This document shows, in pieces, positions 25,994 through 34,088 of a stretch of DNA of 35,416 nt. The stretch is from Verrucomicrobia subdivision 6 bacterium (GTDB lineage: Bacteria > Verrucomicrobiota > Verrucomicrobiia > Methylacidiphilales > Verrucolacustridaceae). Position 1 is the first letter of the stretch; every line of letters starts with the position of its first letter. The notes below the pieces were generated by a model that ran no database searches, was not told the DNA's origin, and worked only from the letters and a program-made list of their open reading frames with translations. A program made the translations under genes and the position numbers. The DNA is taken from assembly GCA_947466515.1 (NCBI GenBank), contig CANIEM010000018.1:1-35416 (forward strand), in the 5' to 3' direction.

Positions 25994-26022
25994 ACCCTTC
26001 TCTCTCTAGCCATTCCTACTTT

Positions 26023-26583
26023 ATGGCCTCCGACGATATCATCCTCGAAACCGAGGAAAAAATGGACAAGACCCTCCTCAAGGTGGAGGAGGATTTCCAA
26101 GGCGTTCGCACCGGCAAAGCCTCCGCCGCTCTCGTCGAAAACATTCGGGTGGAAGCCTATGGCTCCACCATGCGACTCAAAGAACTCGCAGGTATCACTG
26201 CCCCCGAACCGCGCCTCCTCGTCATTCAACCCTGGGACGCCGCTACCCTCGACCCCGTCCGTAAAGCTCTCGAAGAATCTCAACTGGGCATCACTCCTCA
26301 AGTTGATGGCAAAATCATCCGCCTTCCCATTCCTCAGCTCTCCGAAGAACGACGCCGGGACCTTATTAAACTCATCGGCAAAATGGCTGAAGACGGTCGA
26401 GTCGCCCTCCGCCACGAGCGGCGCCACGGTCTCGAAGGTCTCAAAAAAGAGCAGAAGGATGGCAAAATCACCGAGGACGAACTCTCCTCAGGTGAAAAAG
26501 AGATCCAGAAACTCACCGACCAGCACGTCGCCAAAATTGATCTCTTGGTCACCACCAAAGAGGCCGACCTCCTCAAAGTTTAA
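26023..26583 (+). CDS. frr: Ribosome recycling factor
   Basis: RRF splits post-termination ribosomes together with EF-G. The 186-residue length is standard. The conserved N-terminal helix ('VRTGKASAALVENIRVEAYG'), the central 'ITAPEPRLLVIQPWD' domain and 'IRLPIPQLSEERRRDLIKL' are all typical. It follows rpsA on the same strand by 56 bases, with a pyrimidine-rich leader and no obvious Shine-Dalgarno. Confidence 0.97.
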   Translation: MASDDIILETEEKMDKTLLKVEEDFQGVRTGKASAALVENIRVEAYGSTMRLKELAGITAPEPRLLVIQPWDAATLDPVRKALEESQLGITPQVDGKIIRLPIPQLSEERRRDLIKLIGKMAEDGRVALRHERRHGLEGLKKEQKDGKITEDELSSGEKEIQKLTDQHVAKIDLLVTTKEADLLKV

Positions 26584-26625
26584 CCCCACGCCACTTTGGT
26601 TGCTTTCTATACCACTCGATCCGAG

Positions 26626-26656
26626 TTGACCCTTAGGCCTAACTATCAGCTATGGT
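26626..26656 (+). promoter_or_regulatory. Possible promoter before the PotA-like gene
   Basis: TTGACC (26626-26631) and TATGGT (26651-26656) are separated by 19 bases, longer than the usual 17. It is placed 40 bases before the TTG start of the ABC ATPase. Confidence 0.25.
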
Positions 26657-26695
26657 TCTGTCTGTGATCCGCAGCCTCGGGGAAAGATACCTACC

Positions 26696-27832
26696 TTGAA
26701 TCCAATTATCGAACTGCGGGATGTTTCCAAGAGTTTTCCTCACCCCTCGCCCAAGCCAGGTCAGTCTCCCATCTTTCGAGCTCTCGACCATGTCAGCCTA
26801 GAAATTCAACCAGGCGAGTTTCTTACTCTCCTCGGGCCATCGGGTTGCGGAAAAACCACCGCCCTGCGCATGATCTCAGGCCTCGATACTCCCAGCGAAG
26901 GCCAAGTCTTTATCGACGGAACGGACGTCACCACTTTTCCCCCTTATCGCCGAGATGTGAATCAAGTCTTCCAAAGCTACGCCCTCTTCCCCCACCTCAA
27001 CGTCGGCGATAATATCGAATTCGGCCTCACCATGCAAAAGGTCGAACCCGCCGAACGCAAACGCCGTATGCTCGAAGCCCTCGAACTCGTTTCCCTCCAA
27101 GACCTCGAAACCCGAAAACCCGACCAGCTCTCAGGCGGGCAACGCCAACGCGTAGCTCTCGCCCGCGCCCTCGTCTGCCGCCCCAAGGTCCTCCTCCTCG
27201 ACGAACCCCTCTCCGCCCTCGATGCCAAGCTCCGCCAAAATATGCAAATCGAACTGAAAAATCTGCAAACAAAGCTCGGCATCACCTTCGTTTTTGTCAC
27301 CCATGATCAAGAGGAAGCGCTCGTCATGTCCGATCGAATCGCCCTGATGAATAAAGGTAAAATCGAACAACTCGGCACCGTCGACGATCTCTACTATCAC
27401 CCCAAAACCCACTTCGTTGCCGACTTCATCGGCCAAACCAATCTCTTTCCCTGTCAGATTTCCAATCGCAACCGCGACCACCTCACCGTAAAAATCGGGG
27501 CTCATCACGAACTCAAACTCCCACCACTCTCCATTTTGCCCGATACCCGCGAAGTTCTCCTCTCGATCAGACCAGAAAAAGTCCAAATCCAGCACAAGCC
27601 GTTTAAAGGAGAAAACTGCTATCCTGCGGTTGTCCTCGAAGAAATCTTTAAAGGACCCGCCGATGAACTAGTCATCGGCCTCGAGCCTTCTGCCCAAGGC
27701 GTTTACCCACTCCGGATTCATTCGCTTGTCCCCAATTTCGGAACCGACAAACAGATCATACATCGCGGGGACAAGGTCTTTGCTAAAATCCACCCCGAAG
27801 ACATCGTCGTCGTCGAAGAAAAATCCTCCTAA
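26696..27832 (+). CDS. ABC transporter ATP-binding protein, PotA (spermidine/putrescine)-like
   Basis: This 378-residue ATPase has Walker A 'GPSGCGKTT' (47-55), the Q-loop 'QSYALFPH', signature 'LSGGQRQR' (145-152), Walker B 'LLLDEP' (166-171) and the H-loop in 'VTHDQEEA'. A C-terminal TOBE-type regulatory domain starts near 240. 'QVFQSYALFPHLNVGDNIEFGL' (split across 89-111) is the form seen in PotA and other MOI/CUT1 importers of polyamines, iron or sugars. It starts with TTG. No permease or binding protein is adjacent: the next gene is on the other strand. It would need partners encoded elsewhere. The specific substrate is not certain. Confidence 0.85.
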   Translation: MNPIIELRDVSKSFPHPSPKPGQSPIFRALDHVSLEIQPGEFLTLLGPSGCGKTTALRMISGLDTPSEGQVFIDGTDVTTFPPYRRDVNQVFQSYALFPHLNVGDNIEFGLTMQKVEPAERKRRMLEALELVSLQDLETRKPDQLSGGQRQRVALARALVCRPKVLLLDEPLSALDAKLRQNMQIELKNLQTKLGITFVFVTHDQEEALVMSDRIALMNKGKIEQLGTVDDLYYHPKTHFVADFIGQTNLFPCQISNRNRDHLTVKIGAHHELKLPPLSILPDTREVLLSIRPEKVQIQHKPFKGENCYPAVVLEEIFKGPADELVIGLEPSAQGVYPLRIHSLVPNFGTDKQIIHRGDKVFAKIHPEDIVVVEEKSS

Positions 27833-28818
27833 GGCTGCCTCGGCGGCGGCACAAACGCCTTCAAATCCTCAGCCGTCTTCGGATTCACTAGCGCCAGTTT
27901 TGCTAAAACTTTTTCGTACTCCCGCGTCGACCCCTGAGTTTTCAGCGCTACCCCCAGGTTGGCCAACACCTCCTCCACTCCTGGTTTTAAAGCCAGTGCC
28001 TTCTCAAAACACTCCACCGCTTCCTTTAAATTCCCTTTTTGGTAAAGCGCTTTACCCAACCCATCAAGACTGTCCGCATCCTTGGGATCCATCGCCACCA
28101 ACTTCCTTAAAGCACGAACCTCCCCTGACTCTTGCATTGCCTGTTGTTCCTCAGGGCTAATTACTGCGGCGGGTCGCCCCTTCCCCGCGCTCGAAGTCGT
28201 TCCCTCAACTGCTGGCGAAAACTCCATCAAACTCTTGGCTAACTTTGCATCCACCAAACTCAGCGTTTGCACCGTCTTCTCGTACTCGGTCATTTCCCCT
28301 TTTGTTTTCAGCGTAACCCCTAAATTCGCCAGCGTTTCGCCGGACTTTGGATTTATTTCTAAAGCCTTACGAAAAGCCTTCACCGCTTCATCATACTGCT
28401 TGGCTAGGTAGAGACTTTTACCCAGCCGATCCCATCCGTCCGCCTCCCCAGGTTTCAACGCCACCATCCTGCGCATCGCCTCAATCTCACCTTTGCTTTC
28501 TGCCGTTTGGGCAATCTTGCCGTCTTGCCCCATCATCATCAACCTCGCTTCTCGCCACTCTTTGCCCGTGTTCGCTACCTCCTCTCGTACCGGTTCACCA
28601 ACAACCGGTTTCGAATCAGGGGTAATCGTCGGAAGCAAGACCACTGGTTCCTTAATCAGGGAGATCGCCACCGCCACCCCTAAAACAATTCCTACTAAGG
28701 TAAACATAACCATCTGAATTCTCACCCCCATCGTCAAACTTCGAAACCACTCGGCAATCCTGTTCTCCCTCGGATCATCCAATAACATAAGAAAAGTAAT
28801 AGCTACATTTTTACTCAA
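27829..28818 (-). CDS. Membrane-anchored TPR protein with internal duplication
   Basis: About 329 residues if started at the TTG at 28818, which overlaps the holA stop as TTGA (the ORF extends three codons further, and an ATG at 28788 is possible). A short cytoplasmic segment is followed by one membrane helix (about residues 36-58). A periplasmic part then holds two similar modules of about 95 residues with TPR pairs: compare 'GKSLYLAKQYDEAVKAFRKAL' and 'GKALYQKGNLKEAVECFEKAL', each followed by 'ANLGV.LKT.G...EYEK'. TPRs bind proteins, so a scaffold role in the envelope is likely, partner unknown. Its stop overlaps that of the convergent ATPase gene. Confidence 0.8.
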   Translation of the reverse strand: MSKNVAITFLMLLDDPRENRIAEWFRSLTMGVRIQMVMFTLVGIVLGVAVAISLIKEPVVLLPTITPDSKPVVGEPVREEVANTGKEWREARLMMMGQDGKIAQTAESKGEIEAMRRMVALKPGEADGWDRLGKSLYLAKQYDEAVKAFRKALEINPKSGETLANLGVTLKTKGEMTEYEKTVQTLSLVDAKLAKSLMEFSPAVEGTTSSAGKGRPAAVISPEEQQAMQESGEVRALRKLVAMDPKDADSLDGLGKALYQKGNLKEAVECFEKALALKPGVEEVLANLGVALKTQGSTREYEKVLAKLALVNPKTAEDLKAFVPPPRQP

Positions 28819-29912
28819 TCCAAGCAAAGCCTAAGAATTCCCTCCTCCAACGCACGTACTCGGTCCCCACCCGAAACCAACTCGATCTGCAGTTCATGCA
28901 GTCGATTTAAAGCCCGCCGCACCCCCGCTACAGGACGATGCGCACAAATACCCGTGACCTTGCCCAACCGCCATAGGTTCGCTTTCTCCCCTTTCGCATT
29001 TCTCGGTAAAATCGATTCCGCTGCCGGATCCAAAGTCGGTTGTCCGTATCCCCCAGGAGGCGGTAGTCGCAATAAACGTGCCTCCTGCAAAACTCTCCCT
29101 AACGCCGCCAGTCGCAGGCTCGAGGCCAGCAGAATGGCCAGAGCCACCTCACTCTCTCCCTGATCCAACAACCGTCGCAACCCCGCCCTAGCTGGTCCAA
29201 TTTTTCCCGCCACCACCGCATCACACCAGTCCCACACCTCTAACTCTCGGCGTCCCGCCCCAATCTCCCTCACCGCCTGCTCCGTCACTTTTGTCTCTGG
29301 CTTCAAATACAGTCGTAGTTTTTCAATCTCTTTTTCTAAAGCCCTCCCATCCCAACCCACGATTTCCATGAGCAACTCCACCGCCCCAGGTCCCGCACTC
29401 AGCCCCGCCAACCGCAGACGCTCACCAATCTCATCCATCCACTCCCCTCGATCTCGCCCCCGCCTCAAATCGGGCGGATCAAAGACCTCCACCTGACCTA
29501 GCTTCTCAAACTGCCGAAAAAACGAACGTCGCTTATCTACCCCTGGAGCCGAAACCAGGATCTGCGCATCCCCCGCCGGAATCTTCAGAAGCAATTCGTG
29601 AAGCGAAGCCAGAGCATCCAGCACCGCCTCACTTTTCCCTGCAGGGTTGTCACCCAAAAATGTGCAGTCCGACAACCAAACCAGTTTCCTCCCCCCCAGA
29701 AACGGTAACGTTTCCAGCCCCTCTCTGGTTTTGCGGATGGCGTCTAACGCTCCCTCTACCGTTTCCACTCGCCCATCCACCCTCTCCGCGTTCATCGCAT
29801 CTTCAGGCGCCCACTCCTTAAAAAGTTCCCTTCCTCGCCGCGATACCTCTGGCTCATCGCCTCCCCCCACCAAGATATGTTGCGGTTTGCCCTCTTTGCT
29901 AGCCGTTGCCAT
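28815..29912 (-). CDS. holA: DNA polymerase III subunit delta
   Basis: HolA opens the sliding clamp as part of the clamp loader. The 365-residue protein matches the family in pattern: 'ILVGGGDEPEVSRRGRELF' at the N-terminus, 'LPFLGGRKLVWLSDC', 'GDAQILVSAPGVDKRRSFFR', 'LLMEIVGWDGRALEKEIEKLRLY', and the C-terminal helical domain with 'AILLASSLRLAALGRVLQEARLL'. A longer in-frame ORF to 30095 exists, but its first 61 residues are antisense to the HIT gene. The ATG at 29912 is only 9 bases from the divergent HIT start. Confidence 0.85.
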   Translation of the reverse strand: MATASKEGKPQHILVGGGDEPEVSRRGRELFKEWAPEDAMNAERVDGRVETVEGALDAIRKTREGLETLPFLGGRKLVWLSDCTFLGDNPAGKSEAVLDALASLHELLLKIPAGDAQILVSAPGVDKRRSFFRQFEKLGQVEVFDPPDLRRGRDRGEWMDEIGERLRLAGLSAGPGAVELLMEIVGWDGRALEKEIEKLRLYLKPETKVTEQAVREIGAGRRELEVWDWCDAVVAGKIGPARAGLRRLLDQGESEVALAILLASSLRLAALGRVLQEARLLRLPPPGGYGQPTLDPAAESILPRNAKGEKANLWRLGKVTGICAHRPVAGVRRALNRLHELQIELVSGGDRVRALEEGILRLCLD

Positions 29913-29921
29913 CGTAGAGGA

Positions 29922-30401
29922 ATGGAACACCTCTGGGCCCCTTGGCGCAATCGCTATGTCACTGGAGAAGAAAAACCTGGTGAAGATCTTTTCCGCAAGA
30001 TTGCCGACTCCTCCGACGACGCCGCCCACCATGTTCTCGCTCGCACCAAAGCCTCCTTTGCCGTCCTCAATCGCTACCCTTACAATCTCGGACACGTTCT
30101 CGTCTGCCCCTACCGTGAGGTAGACGATCTCTCCTCCCTCTCAGCCCAGGAATCAGCCGATCTCTGGACCCTCGTCAACCGTATCGTCGCCGCCTTGAAA
30201 ACCACTCTGAAACCAGACGGCTTTAATCTCGGTATCAATCTAGGCACCGCCGCCGGCGCCGGCGTCCCTAAACATCTTCACGTCCACGTCGTCCCACGCT
30301 GGACCAACGACTCCAATTTTCTTACCACCATCGGCACCACCCGCATCCATCCTGGCGATCTTTCCACTGTTTACGCCACCCTCCTCCAGGCCCTCTCCTA
30401 G
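29922..30401 (+). CDS. HIT-family nucleotide hydrolase/phosphorylase
   Basis: The 159-residue protein has the histidine triad 'HLHVHVVPRW' near residue 125, preceded by 'LNRYPYNLGHVLVCPYRE' and 'NLGINLGTAAGAGVP', the standard core of the FHIT/Ap4A branch. It begins 'MEHLWAPWRNRYVTG', typical of this branch, so the ATG at 29922 is preferred to the longer ORF from 29877. These enzymes split nucleoside 5'-phosphate compounds such as diadenosine polyphosphates. Its real substrate is unknown. It precedes fabD by 94 bases on the same strand. Confidence 0.88.
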   Translation: MEHLWAPWRNRYVTGEEKPGEDLFRKIADSSDDAAHHVLARTKASFAVLNRYPYNLGHVLVCPYREVDDLSSLSAQESADLWTLVNRIVAALKTTLKPDGFNLGINLGTAAGAGVPKHLHVHVVPRWTNDSNFLTTIGTTRIHPGDLSTVYATLLQALS

Positions 30402-30495
30402 CCCCTCTCCAATTTCTGGGGTCAGAGGTTAAACCAACCACTCCAGTCACTTCTCTCTATTCGATTCAGCTTGGTCTCGCTAGGATTCAATCTGG

Positions 30496-31425
30496 ATGGA
30501 ACCCACCGCTCTCCTCTTCTCTGGCCAAGGCGCCCAACGCGTCGGCATGGGGACCGACCTTGCCGAGGCTTCTCCCGCCGCCCGAAAAATTCTCGAGCTG
30601 AATAACGAAATCCTTCCAGCCGACTTTCTCGCGGTTCTGCAAAATGGACCCGAAGAATCGCTTACCCGCACCTCCTACTGCCAACCCGCCCTCTACCTCC
30701 ACGGCTTAGCCCTCTGGCAAATTCTCCACGAACGACGCCCCGATTTTAATCCCGCCGCTACCGCAGGCCTTTCCCTCGGTGAATTCACCGCCCACGCAGC
30801 CGCAGGGACCTTCTCCGCCAGCGAGGGCCTGCGCCTCGTCGCCCGCCGTGGCACACTCATGGAAGAAGCTTGCGCCCAAAATCAAGGGGCCATGCTCGCG
30901 CTCCTCGGTACCACCGAAGCCGTCGCCACCCAAATCGCCACCGCCTCAGGCTGGGAAGTCGCCAATCTAAACGGTGGCGGCCAAGTCGTCCTCGCAGGCC
31001 CAGCTACCAAACTCGCTCAAACCCAAGACGCCGCCAAAACCGCAGGCATCAAACGTTTCATTCCCCTCAAAGTCGCTGGGGCCTACCACTCCTCCCTCAT
31101 GCAATCCGCCCGCACGGGCCTTGCCCTCGCCCTCCGCGACACAAAAATTCATGCCACCACCATTACTGTCTCCGCCAATTTTCTCGGACGCCCCGCCTCC
31201 TCCGAAGCCGAAATTCGTTCCAGCCTTCTCGATCAAGTCACCGGCACCGTCCGCTGGGAAACCTGCCTCCGCCAACTCGCCGAATCCGGAATCCGCCACT
31301 TCCTCGAACTCGGCCCAGGGGGCGTCCTCACCGCTCTCGCAAAAAAAACTCTCCCCGATCTTCCTTGCACCAGCGCCGGAACTCTGGCCGAACTAGAGAA
31401 AGTTATCCATGAGCTCCCCCGCTAA
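30496..31425 (+). CDS. fabD: Malonyl-CoA:ACP transacylase
   Basis: FabD loads malonate from malonyl-CoA onto ACP. The 309-residue protein has 'LFSGQGAQRVGMG' at the start, the nucleophile Ser 93 in 'AGLSLGEFTA' (the common GHSLGE form has His where this has Leu, a variant also found in other bacteria), and the active His 198 in 'GAYHSSLM'. Arg in 'VARRGTLMEE' holds the malonyl carboxylate. It opens the fabD-fabG-acpP-fabF cluster and overlaps fabG by 17 bases. plsX and fabH, often upstream in other bacteria, are not here. Confidence 0.95.
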   Translation: MEPTALLFSGQGAQRVGMGTDLAEASPAARKILELNNEILPADFLAVLQNGPEESLTRTSYCQPALYLHGLALWQILHERRPDFNPAATAGLSLGEFTAHAAAGTFSASEGLRLVARRGTLMEEACAQNQGAMLALLGTTEAVATQIATASGWEVANLNGGGQVVLAGPATKLAQTQDAAKTAGIKRFIPLKVAGAYHSSLMQSARTGLALALRDTKIHATTITVSANFLGRPASSEAEIRSSLLDQVTGTVRWETCLRQLAESGIRHFLELGPGGVLTALAKKTLPDLPCTSAGTLAELEKVIHELPR

Positions 31426-32158
31426 CTCCCGCACCGCCCTCATCACTGGCGCCAGCCGTGGCCTCGGCCGCGCCATCGCCGAACGCCTCGCCCTAGAAGG
31501 ATGGTCCGTCGCCCTCGTCGCCCGCCAAGTGGAGAAACTCAACGAAGTCCGCGACGCCATTGTCGCAGCTGGTGGCCACGCCTCCGTCCATCCTGCCGAT
31601 ATCTCCGATCCCTCCGCCGCTCTCCAAGTCATCACCGCCGTGGAAAAAGAGTCCGGCGGTCCACTCGCCGCCCTCATCAATAACGCCGGCATCACTAAAG
31701 ATGGTCTCATCATGCGTATGACCGACGAAGATTGGTCCGCCGTAATCGATACCAACCTCACCGGCGCCTTCCGCTGGATCCGCGCCGCCTCCCGCGGAAT
31801 GCTCAAAGCCCGCGCAGGCCGCATCGTCAATATCGGCTCCGTTGTCGGCCTCGTAGGTAACGCGGGGCAAACAAACTACGCCGCCGCCAAAGCAGGCCTC
31901 ATCGGCCTCACCCAATCGGTAGCTCGAGAATTTGCTTCCCGTGGAATCACCTGCAACTGCGTCTGCCCAGGCTTTTTTGAAACCGATATGACCTCCATTT
32001 TAAGTGATGAACTTAAGTCTAAAGTACTTACCACCATACCTTTATCTCGTTTAGGTAACCCCAAGGAAATCGCAGGATTGGTCTCCTTCCTTTGCGGTCC
32101 AGATGCCGGTTATGTCACCGGACAGGCTTGGGCCATGGATGGAGGGATGACCATGTGA
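31409..32158 (+). CDS. fabG: 3-oxoacyl-[ACP] reductase
   Basis: FabG reduces beta-ketoacyl-ACP with NADPH. The 249-residue SDR protein has the cofactor motif 'TGASRGLG' (13-20), 'NNAG' (91-94) and the catalytic Ser 144, Tyr 157 and Lys 161 ('GSVVGLVGNAGQTNYAAAKAG', split across 143-163). Its C-terminus 'GQAWAMDGGMTM' is typical of the family. The ATG lies inside the last codons of fabD (17-base overlap), so translation is coupled. It is followed by a 93-base gap before acpP. Confidence 0.96.
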   Translation: MSSPANSRTALITGASRGLGRAIAERLALEGWSVALVARQVEKLNEVRDAIVAAGGHASVHPADISDPSAALQVITAVEKESGGPLAALINNAGITKDGLIMRMTDEDWSAVIDTNLTGAFRWIRAASRGMLKARAGRIVNIGSVVGLVGNAGQTNYAAAKAGLIGLTQSVAREFASRGITCNCVCPGFFETDMTSILSDELKSKVLTTIPLSRLGNPKEIAGLVSFLCGPDAGYVTGQAWAMDGGMTM

Positions 32159-32189
32159 AAAAAACTATTTCCAATTCGTGCATTTTTTG

Positions 32190-32204
32190 ATTGCCTAATT
32201 GCCT
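32190..32204 (+). repeat. Short direct repeat upstream of acpP
   Basis: ATTGCCT occurs twice with one base between, in the fabG-acpP gap and following a run of six Ts. It could be an operator or chance; the 8-base period is shorter than one helical turn. Confidence 0.3.
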
Positions 32205-32251
32205 CCGAGAATCCTAACTGCGCTCCGCACAAACACAGGAGTACCCACATT

Positions 32252-32497
32252 ATGAGCGAAAAAAACACCGATCAGAAAATTAAAGACATCATCGTTGAGC
32301 AACTCAGCGTCAACGCCGAGCAGGTCACCCCAGAGGCTAAGTTTATCGAAGACCTCGGGGCCGACTCCCTCGACATCGTCGAGCTCGTCATGGCTTTCGA
32401 GGAAGAGTTTGGCGTGGAAGTTCCTGACAGCGATGCCGAGAAACTTCTCAGCGTGGGCGATGTCGTAAAGTACATCGAGGACAAGCAGTCCAAATAA
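32252..32497 (+). CDS. acpP: Acyl carrier protein (housekeeping)
   Basis: The 81-residue, very acidic protein has the canonical phosphopantetheine site '[12 protein letters not shown]' with Ser 39. Four helices and the usual '[19 protein letters not shown]'-like third helix (here [13 protein letters not shown]) match E. coli AcpP closely. An AGGAG lies 10 bases before the ATG, one of the few clear ribosome sites in the window, in keeping with high expression. It lies between fabG and fabF, the standard place. Confidence 0.97.
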   Translation: MSEKNTDQKIKDIIVEQLSVNAEQVTPEAKFIEDLGADSLDIVELVMAFEEEFGVEVPDSDAEKLLSVGDVVKYIEDKQSK

Positions 32498-32507
32498 CCC
32501 CGGCCGC

Positions 32508-32526
32508 CCTCCGCCACGAGCGGAGG
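32508..32526 (+). promoter_or_regulatory. Hairpin 1 in the acpP-fabF gap, containing GGAGG
   Basis: Perfect 7-bp stem CCTCCGC / GCGGAGG with loop CACGA. The 3' arm contains the only GGAGG ahead of fabF, so the likely Shine-Dalgarno would be paired in this fold. Confidence 0.45.
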
Positions 32527-32538
32527 TCCCCCTCGGCT

Positions 32539-32553
32539 GGGCGTTGAGCGCCC
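32539..32553 (+). promoter_or_regulatory. Hairpin 2 in the acpP-fabF gap
   Basis: Perfect 5-bp stem GGGCG / CGCCC with loop TTGAG, ending 5 bases before the fabF ATG. A TTG alternative start (32544) is in its loop. TTATT follows the stem, too short for a firm terminator. Confidence 0.4.
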
Positions 32554-32558
32554 TTATT

Positions 32559-33803
32559 ATGAGCACCCGCCGCGTCGTCGTCACCGGGCTGGGTGCCCTT
32601 ACGCCCCTCGCCAACGATTTCCCCACCACCTGGTCACGCCTCCTCCAAGGAGCCAGTGGTATCGGTCCTGTCACCGCCTTCGACGCCACCGGCTACGACT
32701 GCCGTTTCGCAGGCGAAGTTCGTAACTTCGATCCCGTGAAAGCGTTCAAAAATCCCAAGGACGTTCGCCGCACCGATCGCTACACCCACCTCGCCATGGG
32801 CGCTGCCGCCGAAGCCTGGCGAGATGCAGGACTCGAAGGTGCTACCCTCGATGCCGATCGCGCCGGCGTCCTTGTCGGATCAGGCATCGGGGGTCTCAGC
32901 ACCCTCGAGGAACAGCACACCATTCTGCGTGATCGTGGACCAAAAAAGGTCTCCCCTTTTATGATTCCCATGATGATCAATAATATTGCCGCCGGCCACA
33001 TCTCCATGCACTTCGGACTGCGCGGACCCAACTTCGCCATCGTCTCCGCTTGCGCCACCGCCACCCACTCCATCGGCGAAGGCTGGCGCCTTATTCGCGA
33101 ATCGGAGGCCGATCTCATCGTCGCAGGTGGAAGTGAAGCCGCTGTCGTTCCCCTCGGTATGAGCGGATTCGGGGCCATGAAAGCCCTCTCCACCCGTAAC
33201 GAAGAACCCACCCGCGCCTCCCGCCCATTCGATAAAGGCCGCGACGGCTTTGTCCTCAGCGAGGGCGCGGGCGTCCTTATCCTCGAAGAACTCGAGCACG
33301 CTCGCCGCCGCCAAGCTCGCATCTACGGGGAAATCCTCGGCTACGGCGCCACTGCCGACGCTTACCATCTCACCTCCCCCGCCCCAGGGGGCGCTGGAGC
33401 CGCCCGCGCCATGGCCCTCTCCTTAAAACACGCCCGAATGAATCCCGACCAGATCGACTACATCAACGCCCACGGCACCTCCACCCCACAAGGCGACATC
33501 TGCGAAACCCAAGCCATCAAATCCGTTTTAGGAGCTCATGCCAAAAAAGTCGCAGTCAGCTCCACTAAATCCAGCCTCGGCCACCTTCTCGGTGCCGCCG
33601 GCGCTGTGGAAATGGCTATCTGCTTTAAAGCACTCGAAACCAACATCCTCCCCGCCACCATTAACCTCGAAGACCCTGACCCCGATTGCGACCTCGACTA
33701 CATCCCCCAGAAACCGCGGGAGCAAAAGATCCAGACCGTCATGAATAATTCCTTCGGATTCGGAGGACACAACGCTTGCCTCATCGCCTCCCGTCTGGTT
33801 TGA
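32559..33803 (+). CDS. fabF: Beta-ketoacyl-ACP synthase II
   Basis: FabF elongates acyl chains by condensing acyl and malonyl-ACP. The 414-residue protein has Cys 165 in 'VSACATATH', His 305 in 'AHGTSTP' and His 342 in 'SLGHLLGAAG', with 'NNSFGFGGHNACL' near the end: a complete KASII. The ATG at 32559 gives 'MSTRRVVVTGLGALTPL', the normal start; a TTG five codons upstream is in frame. The leader folds into two hairpins, noted separately. It ends the fab cluster and is followed by rpmE 11 bases later. Confidence 0.96.
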   Translation: MSTRRVVVTGLGALTPLANDFPTTWSRLLQGASGIGPVTAFDATGYDCRFAGEVRNFDPVKAFKNPKDVRRTDRYTHLAMGAAAEAWRDAGLEGATLDADRAGVLVGSGIGGLSTLEEQHTILRDRGPKKVSPFMIPMMINNIAAGHISMHFGLRGPNFAIVSACATATHSIGEGWRLIRESEADLIVAGGSEAAVVPLGMSGFGAMKALSTRNEEPTRASRPFDKGRDGFVLSEGAGVLILEELEHARRRQARIYGEILGYGATADAYHLTSPAPGGAGAARAMALSLKHARMNPDQIDYINAHGTSTPQGDICETQAIKSVLGAHAKKVAVSSTKSSLGHLLGAAGAVEMAICFKALETNILPATINLEDPDPDCDLDYIPQKPREQKIQTVMNNSFGFGGHNACLIASRLV

Positions 33804-33814
33804 TTACCAGTTCT

Positions 33815-34045
33815 GTGAAAGCCGAAATCCATCCTACCTACGTCGACTGCACCATGACCTGCGCCTGCGGGGCTGTCTACCATGCCCGCTCCACCAAAGC
33901 CCAAGTCCGCTTGGGTATCTGCGCCTCCTGCCACCCCTTCTTCACTGGCACCCAGAAACTTGTCGATACCGCAGGTCGCGTGGAGAAATTCCGCCGCCGC
34001 TTCGACGCCGCCACCGCCGCACCCAAGGCCAAAAAGCGCGCCTAG
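33815..34045 (+). CDS. rpmE: 50S ribosomal protein L31
   Basis: The 76-residue protein has the L31 zinc-binding form: 'CTMTCACG' with Cys 16 and 18, and 'ICASCHPFFTGTQK'. A Lys/Arg/Ala-rich tail follows. The start is GTG at 33815 ('MKAEIHPTYVDC'), the family start; an ATG at 33776 in the same frame lies inside fabF and would add 13 unlikely residues. Having the Cys residues suggests the zinc-containing version, often exchanged for a Cys-free paralogue under zinc shortage; none is in the window. Confidence 0.92.
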   Translation: MKAEIHPTYVDCTMTCACGAVYHARSTKAQVRLGICASCHPFFTGTQKLVDTAGRVEKFRRRFDAATAAPKAKKRA

Positions 34046-34065
34046 GCGCCCGCGCGGATTCACCT

Positions 34066-34088
34066 GCCCGTAGCCCAACGGCACGGGT
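34066..34088 (+). promoter_or_regulatory. Strong hairpin ahead of prfA
   Basis: Stem GCCCGT / ACGGGT, a single bulged A, then GCC / GGC closed by CAAC. It ends 20 bases before the GTG start of prfA. Just before it is a GC-rich dyad GCGCG / CGCGC (34036-34055) over the rpmE stop. Confidence 0.4.

Noticed and set aside
30706-30800. FabD motif GLSLGE instead of GHSLGE as a defect
   Set aside because: The nucleophile Ser and later His are intact, and the Leu variant is known in working FabD proteins.
30870-31412. Arg/Pro-rich 180-codon frame on the + strand
   Set aside because: Out-of-frame shadow of fabD with no start signal or domain.
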